A stretch of DNA of 64,000 nt from Paenibacillus oceani (GTDB lineage: Bacteria > Bacillota > Bacilli > Paenibacillales > NBRC-103111), in NCBI RefSeq assembly GCF_014705615.1, contig NZ_JACXJA010000020.1, forward strand, positions 62,001 to 126,000. The letters run 5' to 3'. The notes below the pieces were generated by a model. The model had not been told where the DNA came from. It did no database searches and saw only the letters and a list, made by a program, of their open reading frames with translations. The position numbers were made by a program, and so were the translations under genes. This document shows, piece by piece, positions 53,518 to 61,869 of this stretch. Positions within the stretch are counted from its first letter, which is position 1. Every line of letters starts with the position of its first letter.

Positions 53518-53637
53518 GCGACTTGACCTGGAGCCTCTGGCGGGCCCGGTGCACGCGCGATGGGCGAAGGGGGCCTTAGGGCCGTTCTCGCGCCGGGCGG
53601 ACAGCCTACCAGACCCGCCCCCTCCACCTCAAGTCGC
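53518..53637. repeat. GC-rich stem inside the IS element
   Basis: GCGACTTGA (53518-53526) and TCAAGTCGC (53629-53637) are perfect reverse complements enclosing a very GC-rich 100-bp stretch with further pairing (GGGCCCGG and CCGGGC). It lies just after the transposase stop. Confidence 0.5.
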
Positions 53638-53638
53638 T

Positions 53639-54856
53639 TTAGCGGACCTGAACGCGGTCTGGGTAACAGACAGTCAATTGCAGCAGGATTTGTCCCCAGT
53701 TCTGCACGCGTCCCGTCCATTTGCGCACGACGTCCATGGTGGCCAGATACAGCATTTTCAGCAGCGACTCGTCATGGGGAAAAATGCTCTTTCCTTTTGT
53801 CACCTTGCGTAATTGCCTATGATAGCCCTCGATCATATTCGTCGTATAGATCAGTTTGCGCAGCTCCGGCGGGTACATGAAAAATGTGGAAAGCTCGTCC
53901 CAATTCTGGCGCCAGGACTTCACGATTAAGGGGTACTTTTCTCCCCAGGTTTCTTCAAATCGATCCAGCTCCAGCAAGGCACTTTCCTCGGTTGCGGCTT
54001 TGTAAATGGGTTTCAGGTCGGCTGTGACGCGTTTGAGGTCCTTGTAGGCCACATAGCGGACCGAGTTGCGGATCTGGTGAACGATGCACTTCTGAATATC
54101 CGTTTTCGGGTAGCAAGCCGAGATCGCTTGGCTGAAGCCCGTCAAGTTGTCCACACAGACCAGCAGAATGTCCTGAACGCCACGGTTCTTCAGATCGTTT
54201 AACACGCTCATCCAGAACTTCGCCGACTCGTTCTCGCCGATCCAGATGCCGAGCACATCTTTGTTGCCGTCCAAATCGACCCCGATCACCATGTAGGCGG
54301 CTTTGTTCACAATCGCTCCATCCTGTTTCACTTTGAAATGAATGGCGTCGAGAAACACGACTGCATACGTCGGTTGTAGCGGGCGGTTATGCCATTCTTT
54401 AATCATGGGTATAATTTTATTGGTGACGTTGGAAATGAGCGTTGGGGATACTTCAATGCCATACAGCCCCTGCAAATGGTCCTGGATATCCCGGGTGCTA
54501 ACGCCTTTGGCATATAGGGCGGTAATCTGATCCTCGATGCCGGTGACGTTCGTTTGATTTTTCTTGATCACAACCGGCTCAAATTCACCCAGACGATCGC
54601 GCGGCACTTTGATTGCAAGATCGCCGTATTCGGTGTGAACCGTTTTTTCCCGATAGCCGTTCCGACTGTTCTTCGTCTCTTTGTTATGGTCGTAGGGGGC
54701 GTAGTCCAGTTGGGTATCCAGTTCCGCCTTCAGGGTGGCCTCCAGTACATCCTTGAACATCTCCTTTAAGGTCGCCTGGATCTGCTCCACCGACTGGAAT
54801 TGATGTTCCTTCACGAGTTCCTGTATCGCTTGTTTGCTCCAAAATTTCTCTGTCAT
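53639..54856 (-). CDS. IS256-family transposase
   Basis: 405-residue DDE transposase of the IS256/Mutator family, full length. N-terminal helical DNA-binding part (FWSKQAIQELVKEHQF), SRNGYREKTVHTEYGDLAI, first Asp in AVVFLDAIHFKVK, second Asp in VDNLTGF, and Glu in TNMIEGYHRQLRK. Conserved C/H segment CIVHQIRNSVRYV. ATG 54856 follows GGAGGG. No frameshift, so the element is probably active. Confidence 0.96.
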   Translation of the reverse strand: MTEKFWSKQAIQELVKEHQFQSVEQIQATLKEMFKDVLEATLKAELDTQLDYAPYDHNKETKNSRNGYREKTVHTEYGDLAIKVPRDRLGEFEPVVIKKNQTNVTGIEDQITALYAKGVSTRDIQDHLQGLYGIEVSPTLISNVTNKIIPMIKEWHNRPLQPTYAVVFLDAIHFKVKQDGAIVNKAAYMVIGVDLDGNKDVLGIWIGENESAKFWMSVLNDLKNRGVQDILLVCVDNLTGFSQAISACYPKTDIQKCIVHQIRNSVRYVAYKDLKRVTADLKPIYKAATEESALLELDRFEETWGEKYPLIVKSWRQNWDELSTFFMYPPELRKLIYTTNMIEGYHRQLRKVTKGKSIFPHDESLLKMLYLATMDVVRKWTGRVQNWGQILLQLTVCYPDRVQVR

Positions 54857-54911
54857 TTGGTTTTCCCTCCGAAATGGTCTGTTAGAACATAGTATGTCCC
54901 GTTTTGATTCA

Positions 54912-54942
54912 TTTCAAAGGTTCCACCTTTCATTTTACAGAC
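54912..54942 (-). repeat. IS right inverted repeat
   Basis: Reverse complement reads GTCTGTAAAATGAAAGGTGG; about 24 of 31 positions match the left repeat. Confidence 0.75.
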
Positions 54943-54944
54943 CC

Positions 54945-54952
54945 GTGAAATG
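54945..54952. repeat. Right target-site duplication of the IS element
   Basis: GTGAAATG, identical to 53453-53460. Confidence 0.85.
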
Positions 54953-55195
54953 AGAAAATCAGATGAAAGAACTTATTTCCTAAGAAACTCAGGGCAAACA
55001 AAACTAACGCCAAGAAGAAGGAAGATACCTATTAGACAAGTTCAAGTTTACCTTACACTTTGTATGACTCCCTTACTGACTTTCGCACTTTCTCCCTTTC
55101 ACCCTTTCTGACTTTCTCCCTTTCTCACTCTCTCGCTTTCACATTTTAATACTTTAACACTTTTAATACACATAACCACGACAACGTACAATAAC
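54953..55195. other. Intergenic region with pyrimidine-rich repeats
   Basis: 243 bp. 55080-55140 holds short repeats of the type ACTTTCTCCCTTTC. No gene seen. This looks like a continuation of the strand-biased low-complexity DNA interrupted by the IS, but with the opposite strand purine-rich. Confidence 0.5.
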
Positions 55196-55228
55196 AAAAA
55201 AACCTCCAAAACCTGACGGAATTGGAGG
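55196..55228 (-). terminator. Terminator of the CuA-type lipoprotein gene
   Basis: On the minus strand CCTCCAA pairs with TTGGAGG (7 bp) and is followed by seven T residues. Confidence 0.85.
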
Positions 55229-55273
55229 GTGTGGTACCACAAGCAGTAATGCGTCGCTTGCAGCGGTTATAAA

Positions 55274-55642
55274 TTATTCTACAATCAGCTTAGCTTTCAT
55301 AGTGCTGTGGCCGGTCCCGCAAGGCAAGCTGCAGATGATGTCGTAAGTACCTGCTTTGTCGAACGTAACGTCTTTCGATTTGTTGGTGCCTACGTCGATA
55401 TTCAAGCCGTTGATTTTGATGGCATGTGCGCCTTCTTTGCTTTCCAGCGTCACTTTCAGTGTGTCGCCTTTTTTCACTTTGTATTCTTTTTGGTCGAAGT
55501 CCCAGTTGGTTGCTACTATTTTCAAGTCGCCGGTAGCCGGTCCGGAAGCGGTGTTAACAGGCGCTTCTTCTTTTTTGCCGCAGGCGGCTACCACTGCCAG
55601 CACGGCGATCAGCGCGAGCAGGTACAAGATCGTTTTCTTCAT
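55274..55642 (-). CDS. Cupredoxin lipoprotein with CuA-type copper site
   Basis: 122 residues. Lipobox VVAAC with Cys21, then a cupredoxin fold ending in CSLPCGTGHSTM. C104, C108, H112 and M115, with H73 in GAHAIKING, match the ligand pattern C-x3-C-x3-H-x2-M of the CuA centre in cytochrome c oxidase subunit II. There is no transmembrane hairpin, so this is a free lipid-anchored CuA-like domain on the outer membrane face. It could be an electron carrier, a copper chaperone or a partner of a reductase encoded elsewhere. ATG 55642 follows GGAGGG. No oxidase genes are near. Confidence 0.88.
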   Translation of the reverse strand: MKKTILYLLALIAVLAVVAACGKKEEAPVNTASGPATGDLKIVATNWDFDQKEYKVKKGDTLKVTLESKEGAHAIKINGLNIDVGTNKSKDVTFDKAGTYDIICSLPCGTGHSTMKAKLIVE

Positions 55643-55790
55643 ACGGAATCCCTCCATAAGTGTAGTCCATCGGACTGTTGATCTTACGAGCTTCATTATA
55701 TCGAAATGGCGGGATAAAGTCAGTGACAGTCTCGTGAACCCTTAATGAAAAAGTTATGAACCTTTTTGTAAGTCTGGCTAAACCGCTTGC

Positions 55791-55814
55791 AAAAAAGCGG
55801 GAATTCGTTCCCGC
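55791..55814 (-). terminator. Terminator (distal) of the holin-like gene
   Basis: GCGGGAA and TTCCCGC around a 4-nt loop, followed on the minus strand by TTTTTT. Confidence 0.8.
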
Positions 55815-55909
55815 CTGCTTCCGGCATGAGCTGTTTGGAGTCCAATTCAGGGGGTCAGCCGTCTGTGTAACGTCCATCGCCTGAATCAAAAAGCCGCGCG
55901 CCGCGTATG

Positions 55910-55934
55910 CCAAAAGCCTGCCCGACGGGCAGGC
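55910..55934 (-). terminator. Terminator (proximal) of the holin-like gene
   Basis: Perfect 8-bp GCCTGCCC/GGGCAGGC with 3-nt loop, followed on the minus strand by TTTTGG, 20 bp after the gene's stop. Confidence 0.75.
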
Positions 55935-55954
55935 CGTTAGCACAGCGAAGCAGG

Positions 55955-56323
55955 TTAACGGGCTTCTTCCCGGTTGCCCTGTCCCGCATCGAACGGTGTT
56001 GCGATGGGGATGAACAGGTCGATGATCCCGATAACCAGCGCCGCCAAAATAGCACCGACAATCGTTACAGATACGCCGCCTACGACGAACTGGGCTAGCC
56101 AGATGACGGCTGCGCTCGCCAGAAAACCGACGATACCCCGGCCGAACGGTGTAATCCGCTTGCCGAAAATTCCTTCCACGATCCAACCCAATACCGCGAT
56201 GACTAAGGCGAGGAACAAAGCGCTCCAGAAGCCCCCTACGGCAAAATTCGGTACGATCCAGCCAACGAACATAAGCACGAAGGCCGCAACGATAAATCGG
56301 ACAACATGGCCAAGAAATCGCAT
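55955..56323 (-). CDS. Phage holin family-like membrane protein (four helices)
   Basis: 122 residues with four hydrophobic helices: FLGHVVRFIVAAFVLMFVGW, FWSALFLALVIAVLGWIVEG, GIVGFLASAAVIWLAQFVVG, and IVGAILAALVIGIIDLFIP. It matches the YvlD/four-TMS 'phage holin' family that is widespread on Bacillales chromosomes without phages, so a lytic role is doubtful; envelope stress is more likely. ATG 56323 with AAAGGAGG eight bases upstream. Two terminators follow. Confidence 0.82.
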   Translation of the reverse strand: MRFLGHVVRFIVAAFVLMFVGWIVPNFAVGGFWSALFLALVIAVLGWIVEGIFGKRITPFGRGIVGFLASAAVIWLAQFVVGGVSVTIVGAILAALVIGIIDLFIPIATPFDAGQGNREEAR

Positions 56324-56587
56324 GTACGCTTCCTCCTTTGGAATGGTTCGCATAAACGGCTCGAAGGCAGCTTGTATGGCAGCTGCATCCGTCCGAATGG
56401 CGGCGATATCGGTGCACCCTTTATTTTTGCCCTATCTTGTCGAGCTATGTAGTCCAATTATTGGCGGCGACCGATTGCGTCCGGTGGATAAAATAGGTCT
56501 AACCGTTCGTTCAATAGCTAATCCGGAACGCTTCGGATATAATAACTAACATACAGGTTTCGCGGATGGGAAGGAGTTTGAACGGTT

Positions 56588-58957
56588 TTGAACCCGAAAG
56601 TACTGCATACGCTTGAATATTATAAAATTCGTACGAAATTGGCGGATCACGCCGCTACCTCGCTTGGCAAATCGCGCGCCGAGTCGGTCGAACCGAGCTC
56701 GGACTTCGAAGAAGTCAAGAGGCTGCTGAAGGCGACGGACGAAGCCGTCAAAGTAGACCGGCTAAAAGGGGGCGCTCCGTTCGGCGGAATCCGGGACGTA
56801 CGGGCGGCTCTGCATCGGGCCCGGATCGGCGGGACGTTAAATCCGGCCGAGCTGCTGGACATCGCGAACACGATCGCCGGAGGCCGGAAGTTGAAACGCT
56901 TTTTGCAAACGATGGACGAGCATGAGCCGATCCCTTCTCTCGTAGAGGCGGCGGAACCGGTTAGTGAGAACCGGGCCGTCGAGGAGAAAATCAAATCGTG
57001 CATCGACGATCAGGCGGATGTTCTGGACAGCGCCAGTCCAGAGCTGTCCCGAATCCGCAGCGAGCTGCGCACGAGCGAATCGCGCGCCAGAGAAAAGCTC
57101 GAGCAGATGATCCGGACGCCATCCATTCAGAAGATGCTCCAGGACGCTTTGATCACGATGCGCGGGGACCGTTACGTCATTCCGGTCAAGCAGGAATACC
57201 GCGGCAGCTTCAGCGGCGGGATGATCCACGATCAGTCCGCGTCGGGCGCTACGCTGTTTATCGAGCCTGAGGCGGTAGTGACTTTGAATAACAAGCTGCG
57301 CGAGCTGAAGCTGAAGGAAGAGCGCGAGATCGAGAAAATATTGATCATGCTGACCGGCTTCGTCGCTGAAGCGGCGGACGAACTGACAGTATCGGTCGAG
57401 GCACTGGGCGAGCTTGATTTCGTATTTGCCAAGGCGGGGCTGGCCCGGGAATTAAAGGCGACGCTGCCGGTGATGAACGACCGGGGCTTTCTCAAGCTCA
57501 AAAAAGGGCGTCACCCGCTGTTATCCCCCGATCACGTCGTGCCGCTGGACGTGGAGCTCGGCAACCAGTTCGCCTCGATCATCGTCACCGGCCCCAACAC
57601 AGGGGGCAAGACGGTTTCTTTGAAGACGATCGGTCTGCTCAGCCTGATGGCGATGACCGGCATGTTCATTCCAGCTCAGGACGGCAGCCAGATGTGCGTC
57701 TTCGACGCGATCTACGCCGATATCGGCGACGAGCAGAGCATCGAGCAAAGCCTGAGTACATTTTCCAGTCATATGACCAATATTATATCCATTCTGAAAG
57801 GAATGACGCCGAAAAGTCTCGTTCTGCTCGATGAGCTCGGAGCGGGGACCGATCCGTCGGAAGGTTCGGCGCTGGCGATCGCCCTTCTCGAATATATTCA
57901 CCGGATCGGCTGCCGGGTCGTGGCGACGACGCACTACAGCGAGCTGAAGGCGTACGCCTTCGAGCGCAAAGGCGTCATTAACGCGAGCATGGAGTTCGAC
58001 GTGCAGACGCTCAGTCCAACGTACCGGCTGCTCGTGGGCGTTCCAGGCCGAAGCAACGCCTTCGCGATTGCGGAACGGCTCGGACTGCCCCGCCCGATTC
58101 TCGAGATGGCACGCGGACATGTCGACGAGGACGATCGCCGGGTGGAGACGATGATCGCTTCGCTCGAAGCGAACCGGGCTACGACCGAAGCCGAGCGAAG
58201 CAAGGCCGAGCAGATGCGCGCCGAGGTCGAGCGTCTACGTAACCAGCTGGAGGATGAGCGGGAGAAGTTCCGCGAACAGCGCGATAAGCTGATGGCCAGA
58301 GCCGAGGAAGAAGCGCGAGGCGCGGTAGCCAAGGCGCGCAGCGAGGCCGAGGAAGTAATCCGCGAGCTGCGGCGGCTTGCGCTGGAGGAACGCGGCGCGG
58401 TCAAGGAGCACAAGCTGATCGACGCCAAGCGGCGTCTCGACCAGGCGGTGCCGGAGCTGAGAGATAAGCGCGCCGTGCCGAAAGCGGCTAAGAAACGTGC
58501 GGAGACGATCGGCATCGGCGACGAAGTGCGGGTCGTATCGCTTGGCCAGAAAGGTCACGTCGTCGACATGCACGGCGAGACGGAAGCGACCGTACAGCTC
58601 GGCATTTTGAAAATGAAGGTGAACAAGTCGGATCTGGAGCTGATCAAGCCGGCGCAGGATGCAAAGCCGGTGCAGCAGGTAACGGCAAGCGTCAAGCGAA
58701 GCCGGGACGAGAATATCCGGACCGAGCTCGATTTGCGCGGCAGCAATCTGGAGGAAGCAATGATCGAGACCGACCGGTTTCTGGACGAAAGCTTCCTGAA
58801 CGGATTCGGCCAAGTGTATATCATTCACGGCAAAGGCACCGGTGTTCTGCGCACCGGACTTCAGGAATATTTCCGCAGGCACAAGCACGTCAAAAGCTAC
58901 CGGCTGGGCAATTACGGCGAAGGCGGAGCGGGCGTTACAGTAGTCGAGTTGAAATAA
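56588..58957 (+). CDS. mutS2: Endonuclease MutS2
   Basis: 789 residues, standard length. N-terminal helical core, ABC-type ATPase with Walker A GPNTGGKT (about 333-340) and Walker B LVLLDELGAGTDP, helical coiled coil (about 510-620; EAERSKAEQMRAEVERL), KOW-like segment and C-terminal Smr nuclease domain (ELDLRGSNLEEAM; YIIHGKGTGVLR; NYGEGGAGVTVVEL). Known members suppress homologous recombination and resolve collided ribosomes. TTG start 56588 has GGAAGGAG upstream. In relatives it follows cvpA and polX; polX is not present here. Ends in a strong terminator. Confidence 0.96.
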   Translation: MNPKVLHTLEYYKIRTKLADHAATSLGKSRAESVEPSSDFEEVKRLLKATDEAVKVDRLKGGAPFGGIRDVRAALHRARIGGTLNPAELLDIANTIAGGRKLKRFLQTMDEHEPIPSLVEAAEPVSENRAVEEKIKSCIDDQADVLDSASPELSRIRSELRTSESRAREKLEQMIRTPSIQKMLQDALITMRGDRYVIPVKQEYRGSFSGGMIHDQSASGATLFIEPEAVVTLNNKLRELKLKEEREIEKILIMLTGFVAEAADELTVSVEALGELDFVFAKAGLARELKATLPVMNDRGFLKLKKGRHPLLSPDHVVPLDVELGNQFASIIVTGPNTGGKTVSLKTIGLLSLMAMTGMFIPAQDGSQMCVFDAIYADIGDEQSIEQSLSTFSSHMTNIISILKGMTPKSLVLLDELGAGTDPSEGSALAIALLEYIHRIGCRVVATTHYSELKAYAFERKGVINASMEFDVQTLSPTYRLLVGVPGRSNAFAIAERLGLPRPILEMARGHVDEDDRRVETMIASLEANRATTEAERSKAEQMRAEVERLRNQLEDEREKFREQRDKLMARAEEEARGAVAKARSEAEEVIRELRRLALEERGAVKEHKLIDAKRRLDQAVPELRDKRAVPKAAKKRAETIGIGDEVRVVSLGQKGHVVDMHGETEATVQLGILKMKVNKSDLELIKPAQDAKPVQQVTASVKRSRDENIRTELDLRGSNLEEAMIETDRFLDESFLNGFGQVYIIHGKGTGVLRTGLQEYFRRHKHVKSYRLGNYGEGGAGVTVVELK

Positions 58958-58974
58958 CCGGCAATGAGCGCACA

Positions 58975-59020
58975 AAGACGCCTCCTGCTCCCTTCTTAGG
59001 TGAGTATGGAGGCGTCTTCT
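58975..59020. terminator. Bidirectional terminator between mutS2 and the sialidase-like gene
   Basis: AAGACGCCTCC (58975-58985) and GGAGGCGTCTT (59008-59018), 11-bp perfect stem; used for both convergent genes. Confidence 0.85.
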
Positions 59021-59061
59021 GCATAAGAACATAAGACAAGCTGGCGGACCATTCTGAGTCT

Positions 59062-60540
59062 CTAGATCGACCGGAAGTTTTCGATCCGGTGGAACGTTAT
59101 ATAGTTGGCGTTATGGAAGTTGTGCGCTCCGTTAATCGCCGTTCTCGAAGCGACCAGGATATCGTCCCCGTTGAACAGCCAGTCCACGTACTGGAATCCG
59201 ACCTTTTTGCAGTCTTCCGGCCACCCGTTATGCTCATAATCCAAAATATCAGCCGTGATGTGCCAATGCTCCAGATCTTCGGAATGAACCAGAGTCAGAA
59301 TGTTGCGTTGCGAGATGCTCGGGTTTGTTACCCGGTTAACCAACGACCAATATTTCGACGATTGTGCATCCCAATAAACGGTGAATTTCGACAAATTGCC
59401 GTGAAAGTCGATCACTTTGCCGAAAGAAAGCGAACGCTCCGGATGGTCCGTATCGGCGTACAACATAATGGCACGGCCGTAATTAGGCGTGCCCCCGTTA
59501 GTCTGGTAGCGAAGCAGGTTGACGAGCGTTCCGTCGGGCTTCACGACCGCATTGCCTTCCAGCAGTCCGGCCAGGTTGCCGCCGCCTACGGAGCCAGGCC
59601 AGTTCACATCGTATTTGAGGAACGGCATCGTCGTCCAGCTCGCGGGATCGAGCAGATCCGCATCCGCAGGGGCCGAGATGAGACCCGATGCGTGCGAGCC
59701 CGTCGTCCACGAGCCGTAGTCGATTGCCGTCCACAGTCTCCCCTTGTACTCGATGACCGGCATCGGCGCCTTGTGCGGTCCGCCTGCTTCCCGGCTTCCG
59801 GCCGGAATGATGACAGTCGGCTCGCTCCAGGTCGCTCCCCCGTCGTCCGAACGGCCGATCAGCAATGCTCCGTACTCCGTGCTTGTCGCCAGCATATAAA
59901 GCCGGTTCCGGTGCAGGAACAATTTCCCCCAGAAACACGGATACAGGAAGTTAACGAACGCCCACGTCTCCCCATCGTCCTCGCTGCGGCAAATAACCGA
60001 CGTATTCTGCCCTTCATTCCCCCAATAAATGTCGTGCGAAGCAAGCAGCACTCCGTTCTCCAGTCGGACGATCGAAGGGCTGGCAGGCGACCGGCCGGAA
60101 AACCCGTACGTGTAGTCCTCGGGATGAATGTAATTAACTACAATCCCCGGCACAACACCCGGACGGAACAGGCGAACCGGGCTGGACGATGCCGTTGCGG
60201 CACCTCCATCGCCGATGCTGTCCGTACGGGTAACCCATACTTCGTAATCCTGGTCGTTCTCCAGACCCGTGATCGTGATGCGTTCGTCCGAGGCGGATAA
60301 CGGTACATGCACCGCGTCATCCTGTCCCCGCAACCGGTATGTAAGCGAATACGCATGTCCGGTAACGGCGCCCGAGGACGGCGCGAAGTCTTTCCAATCC
60401 ACGCTCAAGCGGCGATCGCCGGGGGCTAGCCGCATAATATGAACGCTGCCATACGCCTTGGCCGACGGGGCGGCTGTTTTGTATAAATCTCTGGGGTCGG
60501 AATAATTCCAGCCTGAGTTGGCTGCATTGGTTCGATCCAT
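59062..60540 (-). CDS. Sialidase-fold (BNR) protein with N-terminal fibronectin III-like domain
   Basis: 492 residues. Residues about 30-125 resemble a fibronectin III domain (LSVDWKDFAP..., ITITGLENDQDYEVWVTRTD). The rest is a six-bladed sialidase-like propeller with Asp-box motifs SEDDGETWAF and SDDGGATWSEP. No signal peptide, so it would act inside the cell or on the surface by an unknown route. It may hydrolyse or bind an imported glycan; strict sialidase identity is not shown. ATG 60540 with AGGAGT upstream. Divergent from the IclR gene, with a GTTCT-N7-AGAAC operator near its promoter. Confidence 0.8.
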   Translation of the reverse strand: MDRTNAANSGWNYSDPRDLYKTAAPSAKAYGSVHIMRLAPGDRRLSVDWKDFAPSSGAVTGHAYSLTYRLRGQDDAVHVPLSASDERITITGLENDQDYEVWVTRTDSIGDGGAATASSSPVRLFRPGVVPGIVVNYIHPEDYTYGFSGRSPASPSIVRLENGVLLASHDIYWGNEGQNTSVICRSEDDGETWAFVNFLYPCFWGKLFLHRNRLYMLATSTEYGALLIGRSDDGGATWSEPTVIIPAGSREAGGPHKAPMPVIEYKGRLWTAIDYGSWTTGSHASGLISAPADADLLDPASWTTMPFLKYDVNWPGSVGGGNLAGLLEGNAVVKPDGTLVNLLRYQTNGGTPNYGRAIMLYADTDHPERSLSFGKVIDFHGNLSKFTVYWDAQSSKYWSLVNRVTNPSISQRNILTLVHSEDLEHWHITADILDYEHNGWPEDCKKVGFQYVDWLFNGDDILVASRTAINGAHNFHNANYITFHRIENFRSI

Positions 60541-60571
60541 GAGTACACACTCCTAATGTTTGTTTTGTTAT

Positions 60572-60588
60572 GTTCTCTAATTAAGAAC
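60572..60588. promoter_or_regulatory. Putative IclR operator, site 1
   Basis: GTTCT-CTAATTA-AGAAC, a 17-bp dyad followed directly by AATGTTCAT. Lies 32 bp upstream of the sialidase-like start codon. The reverse complement of the extended site matches site 3 closely. Confidence 0.65.
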
Positions 60589-60827
60589 AATGTTCATAAA
60601 ACTTCTTTCGGATCTAGCATAATGGAAGATGCTGCCGTTAGCAATACTTTTTTACCGACATTAAAAGTGCGGCAGGCCATTTGTGATCAACACTGAAAAA
60701 TTACGCAAAACCACTTTGATAAACAGGACATCTTCCTATAAGATAGAGGTAGGAATGAAACCGGTCCCGTGCTAGGATGCGGCACGAACAGCTTCCCTTC
60801 CCTACTATTTGTGGATACGAGGTAACG

Positions 60828-61580
60828 ATGATGGCAGAAGAAATCAAAGTGAAATCTTTATATAAAGCTCTTAGAATCCTCGAGTGCTTTAACGTCCATA
60901 ATCCGGAGCTCGGCATAACGGAAATCAGCGAGCAGCTCGGCCTGTACAAAAGCAATGTGCACAACATCGTCGATACGTTCGTCAAAGCGGGTTATTTGGA
61001 GCAAAATCCGGAAAACGAGAAGTATCGGCTCGGGATGAAAATTTTGGAGCTCGGCAACGTGATTTCAAGCAATATGAATATTCGCAAGCTGATGCTGCCC
61101 TACATGCAGGAATTGGCGGATTACACGAACGAGACCGTTTATTTGGGAATGCCGAGCGAAGCGGAAGTCATTTACCTGGATTCGTCTTCTCCCAAAAATC
61201 AGCTGTCCACACGGTCGATGCTTGGCGTAAAGGCTCCGCTGTACTGCACGGGGATCGGCAAAGCGATGCTGGCTTTTTTGCCGGAGATCACGGATTCGCT
61301 ATGCGCCAGAGGCCTTCGTAAATATACGGATCATACGATTACAGATCCGGCAGAGCTTCAGGCCGAATTGACGGCGATCCGAAGCCGCGGCTACTCGATC
61401 GACAACATGGAGCACGAGTACGGAATCAAATGCGTAGGGATGCCGATTCTGAACAAGAAGAGACAGCTCGTTGCAGGAGTTAGCGTATCCGGCCCTTCGT
61501 TGCGATTTGACGATGACAAGATTCGGGACTACGCCTTGAAGCTGGGCGAAATTGTACGGGCGATCGAAGAGAAGGTCTGA
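60828..61580 (+). CDS. IclR family transcriptional regulator
   Basis: About 250 residues: winged HTH (SLYKALRILECFNVHNPELG; ITEISEQLGLYKSNVHNIVD) and IclR effector-binding domain (TVYLGMPSEAEVIYLD; LGVKAPLYCTGIGKAMLAF; DNMEHEYGIKCVGMPI). ATG 60828 or the next codon 60831 has GAGGT upstream. It sits between a divergent sialidase-like gene and a downstream solute-binding protein, both carrying the same dyad in their upstream regions, so it is the obvious candidate regulator of a small catabolic regulon. Confidence 0.93.
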   Translation: MMAEEIKVKSLYKALRILECFNVHNPELGITEISEQLGLYKSNVHNIVDTFVKAGYLEQNPENEKYRLGMKILELGNVISSNMNIRKLMLPYMQELADYTNETVYLGMPSEAEVIYLDSSSPKNQLSTRSMLGVKAPLYCTGIGKAMLAFLPEITDSLCARGLRKYTDHTITDPAELQAELTAIRSRGYSIDNMEHEYGIKCVGMPILNKKRQLVAGVSVSGPSLRFDDDKIRDYALKLGEIVRAIEEKV

Positions 61581-61749
61581 GGCGGCCATGTCAAACAGTA
61601 AGTTAAAAAGGGGCGATACGGTACCGGAAGCGGATTTTTTCCTGCCGTCGGCTGTCCAGTAACGCTCCTCCTTCAAGCCAAAAACTAAATGTTGTATTAG
61701 CGAAATCGATGTGATAAAGTGAAGCTGACTACAACTTATACGGAACCCC

Positions 61750-61766
61750 GTTCTCCCACTGAGAAC
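61750..61766. promoter_or_regulatory. Putative IclR operator, site 2
   Basis: GTTCT-CCCACTG-AGAAC, same arms and same 7-bp spacing as sites 1 and 3. Confidence 0.6.
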
Positions 61767-61812
61767 ATAATGGTGAAACGGCTATATTTTTTTAATTAAC
61801 AAAATGAACAAT

Positions 61813-61829
61813 GTTCTTTATTATAGAAC
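61813..61829. promoter_or_regulatory. Putative IclR operator, site 3
   Basis: GTTCT-TTATTAT-AGAAC preceded by ATGAACAAT, so that the extended site resembles the reverse complement of site 1. Confidence 0.65.
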
Positions 61830-61869
61830 ATTTTGGGGGTGAGAAAACGGTTAACCGGATACGGTATGG

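Larger units (their letters stand above)
53461..54944. mobile_element. IS256-family insertion sequence (1484 bp)
   Basis: Bounded by imperfect terminal inverted repeats of about 33 bp: left end GAGACTGTCAAGTAAAAAG, right end (reverse complement) GGGTCTGTAAAATGAAAGG, with matching AACCT and TGAAA further in. Flanked by identical 8-bp GTGAAATG. Carries one transposase gene on the minus strand. Between the transposase stop and the left end is a GC-rich, foldable non-coding stretch. The intact ends, duplication and ORF suggest a recent insertion, at the edge of the purine-rich tract. Confidence 0.9.

Noticed and set aside
53549-53880. Plus-strand frames over the IS left part
   Set aside because: They overlap the transposase 3' end and GC-rich non-coding DNA, with no ribosome sites or domains.
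55955-56323. Phage lysis gene
   Set aside because: The family name contains 'holin', but relatives are chromosomal envelope proteins and there is no endolysin or phage gene next to it.
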